Assembly (NCBI RefSeq): GCF_000685075.1
Contig: NZ_BAYD01000030.1
Coordinates: forward strand, 1-64,000
Direction: 5' to 3'
From: Paraburkholderia oxyphila NBRC 105797
GTDB taxonomy: Bacteria > Pseudomonadota > Gammaproteobacteria > Burkholderiales > Burkholderiaceae
Length of the DNA: 64,000 nucleotides
Under the pieces are notes generated by a model. That model did not search any database, was not told the origin of the DNA, and worked only from the letters and a program-made list of their open reading frames with translations. This document shows positions 63,517 through 64,000 of this stretch, in pieces (positions within the stretch are counted from its first letter, which is position 1; each line of letters starts with the position of its first letter). The translations under genes and the position numbers were made by a program.

Positions 63517-64000
63517 ATGTCCCACTCGAACTCGCGTGCCACGCACGGCATCGCTGCAGGACGCCTTGGCGCAGAGGAACTCGGCTGCAATTTCGCCGAT
63601 GTCTCGCCGCCCCTTTCCGCCGACGCCGCGGTGGTCGCCGCCGACCGCTGCCATTACTGCTACGACGCGCCTTGCGTCGCGGCTTGCCCCACTGGCATCG
63701 ATATCCCGAGCTTCATCCGCAAGATCGGCAACGGCAATCTCAAGGGCGCGGCGCGCGATATCCTGAGCGCCAATCCGCTCGGCGGCATGTGCTCGCGCGT
63801 ATGCCCCACCGAGATCCTCTGCGAAGGCGCCTGCGTGCGAAATCATCAGGATGGCGAACCGGTTCAGATTGGCGCGTTGCAGCGCCATGCGACCGACTTC
63901 CAGATGGCGCGCGAGGCTGAAGGCGCAGTGCCGCTCTTCAAGCGCACGAGCGAGACGGGGCGGCACGTGGCCGTGGTCGGCGCCGGTCCTGCGGGGCTCG
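63517..64000 (+). CDS. preT: PreT-like NAD(P)-dependent oxidoreductase, dihydropyrimidine dehydrogenase subunit (partial)
   Basis: The frame opens at ATG 63517 (MSHSNSRATHGI) with AAGGAG upstream and runs off the window end without a stop, 161 codons in. The N-terminal domain has iron-sulphur cysteines in DRCHYCYDAPCVAACPTGIDIP and LGGMCSRVCPTEILCEGACV. The FAD Rossmann motif begins at VAVVGAGPAGL at the very edge. This layout is that of the FAD/4Fe-4S subunit (PreT/PydX) that feeds electrons to the uracil/thymine-reducing subunit. The partner preA-like gene should follow outside the window. Confidence 0.9.
   Translation, partial: MSHSNSRATHGIAAGRLGAEELGCNFADVSPPLSADAAVVAADRCHYCYDAPCVAACPTGIDIPSFIRKIGNGNLKGAARDILSANPLGGMCSRVCPTEILCEGACVRNHQDGEPVQIGALQRHATDFQMAREAEGAVPLFKRTSETGRHVAVVGAGPAGL

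Overview
The window is high-GC DNA of the Burkholderia/Paraburkholderia type. Supporting signs are the gene content (DUF4148 and DUF2917 proteins, an OmpC-family porin with a GTG start, many LysR regulators, a DUF2242 lipoprotein, an mprF-acvB pair) and a Burkholderia-style CDI toxin boundary motif. It looks chromosomal. No rRNA, tRNA or CRISPR array was found.

Layout. 1-330: a degenerate 127-bp tandem repeat. 330-5243: housekeeping genes, almost all on the minus strand (DUF4148 protein, gnd, DUF938 methyltransferase, PPOX flavoprotein, sirtuin, small oxidoreductase-like protein). 5244-21949: an accessory block of lower, mixed base composition. It holds a periplasmic TPR protein, an IS5-family element whose transposase gene is split by a complete group II intron, a symE-like remnant, and a large cdiA/filamentous haemagglutinin gene with its cdiI immunity gene. 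The cdiA frame is open over 10.3 kb except for one in-frame TAG. 21950-28560: SDR, LysR, DUF2252, gltS, a LysE exporter and a ketopantoate reductase.

28703-37351 is an oxalate/formyl-CoA region: a LysR gene with a probable late frameshift, oxlT, a divergent LysR, an unknown membrane protein, an FAA hydrolase, formyl-CoA transferase (frc), and a GntR/FCD regulator preceded by a small membrane protein. Two copies of a palindromic operator core lie in front of frc and in front of the gntR transcript, which suggests one regulator controls both. Oxalyl-CoA decarboxylase is not in the window.

37830-59552 is mixed core genome: DUF2917 protein, porin, mprF-acvB (lysyl-phosphatidylglycerol synthesis and hydrolysis), an orphan HigA antitoxin, ahpC-ahpF peroxide defence, LysR plus pirin plus DoxX, a class III aminotransferase, FUSC, rubredoxin, LuxR, a carbon-nitrogen hydrolase, an APC permease, the DUF2242 lipoprotein, a LysE exporter and an Lrp/AsnC regulator. 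59852-61018 is a solitary YhcG-type PD-(D/E)XK nuclease carrying an attenuator-like pair of inverted repeats inside its coding sequence. 61066-64000 is the start of a reductive pyrimidine-catabolism cluster: a TetR/RutR-like regulator, an amidohydrolase and a truncated PreT-like subunit, with a perfect inverted repeat in the divergent promoter.

The most unusual items are the intron-in-IS5 nesting with an exact splice that would restore a 440-codon transposase, the amber codon in the long cdiA, the mutually exclusive hairpins in the YhcG gene, and the paired oxalate operators.
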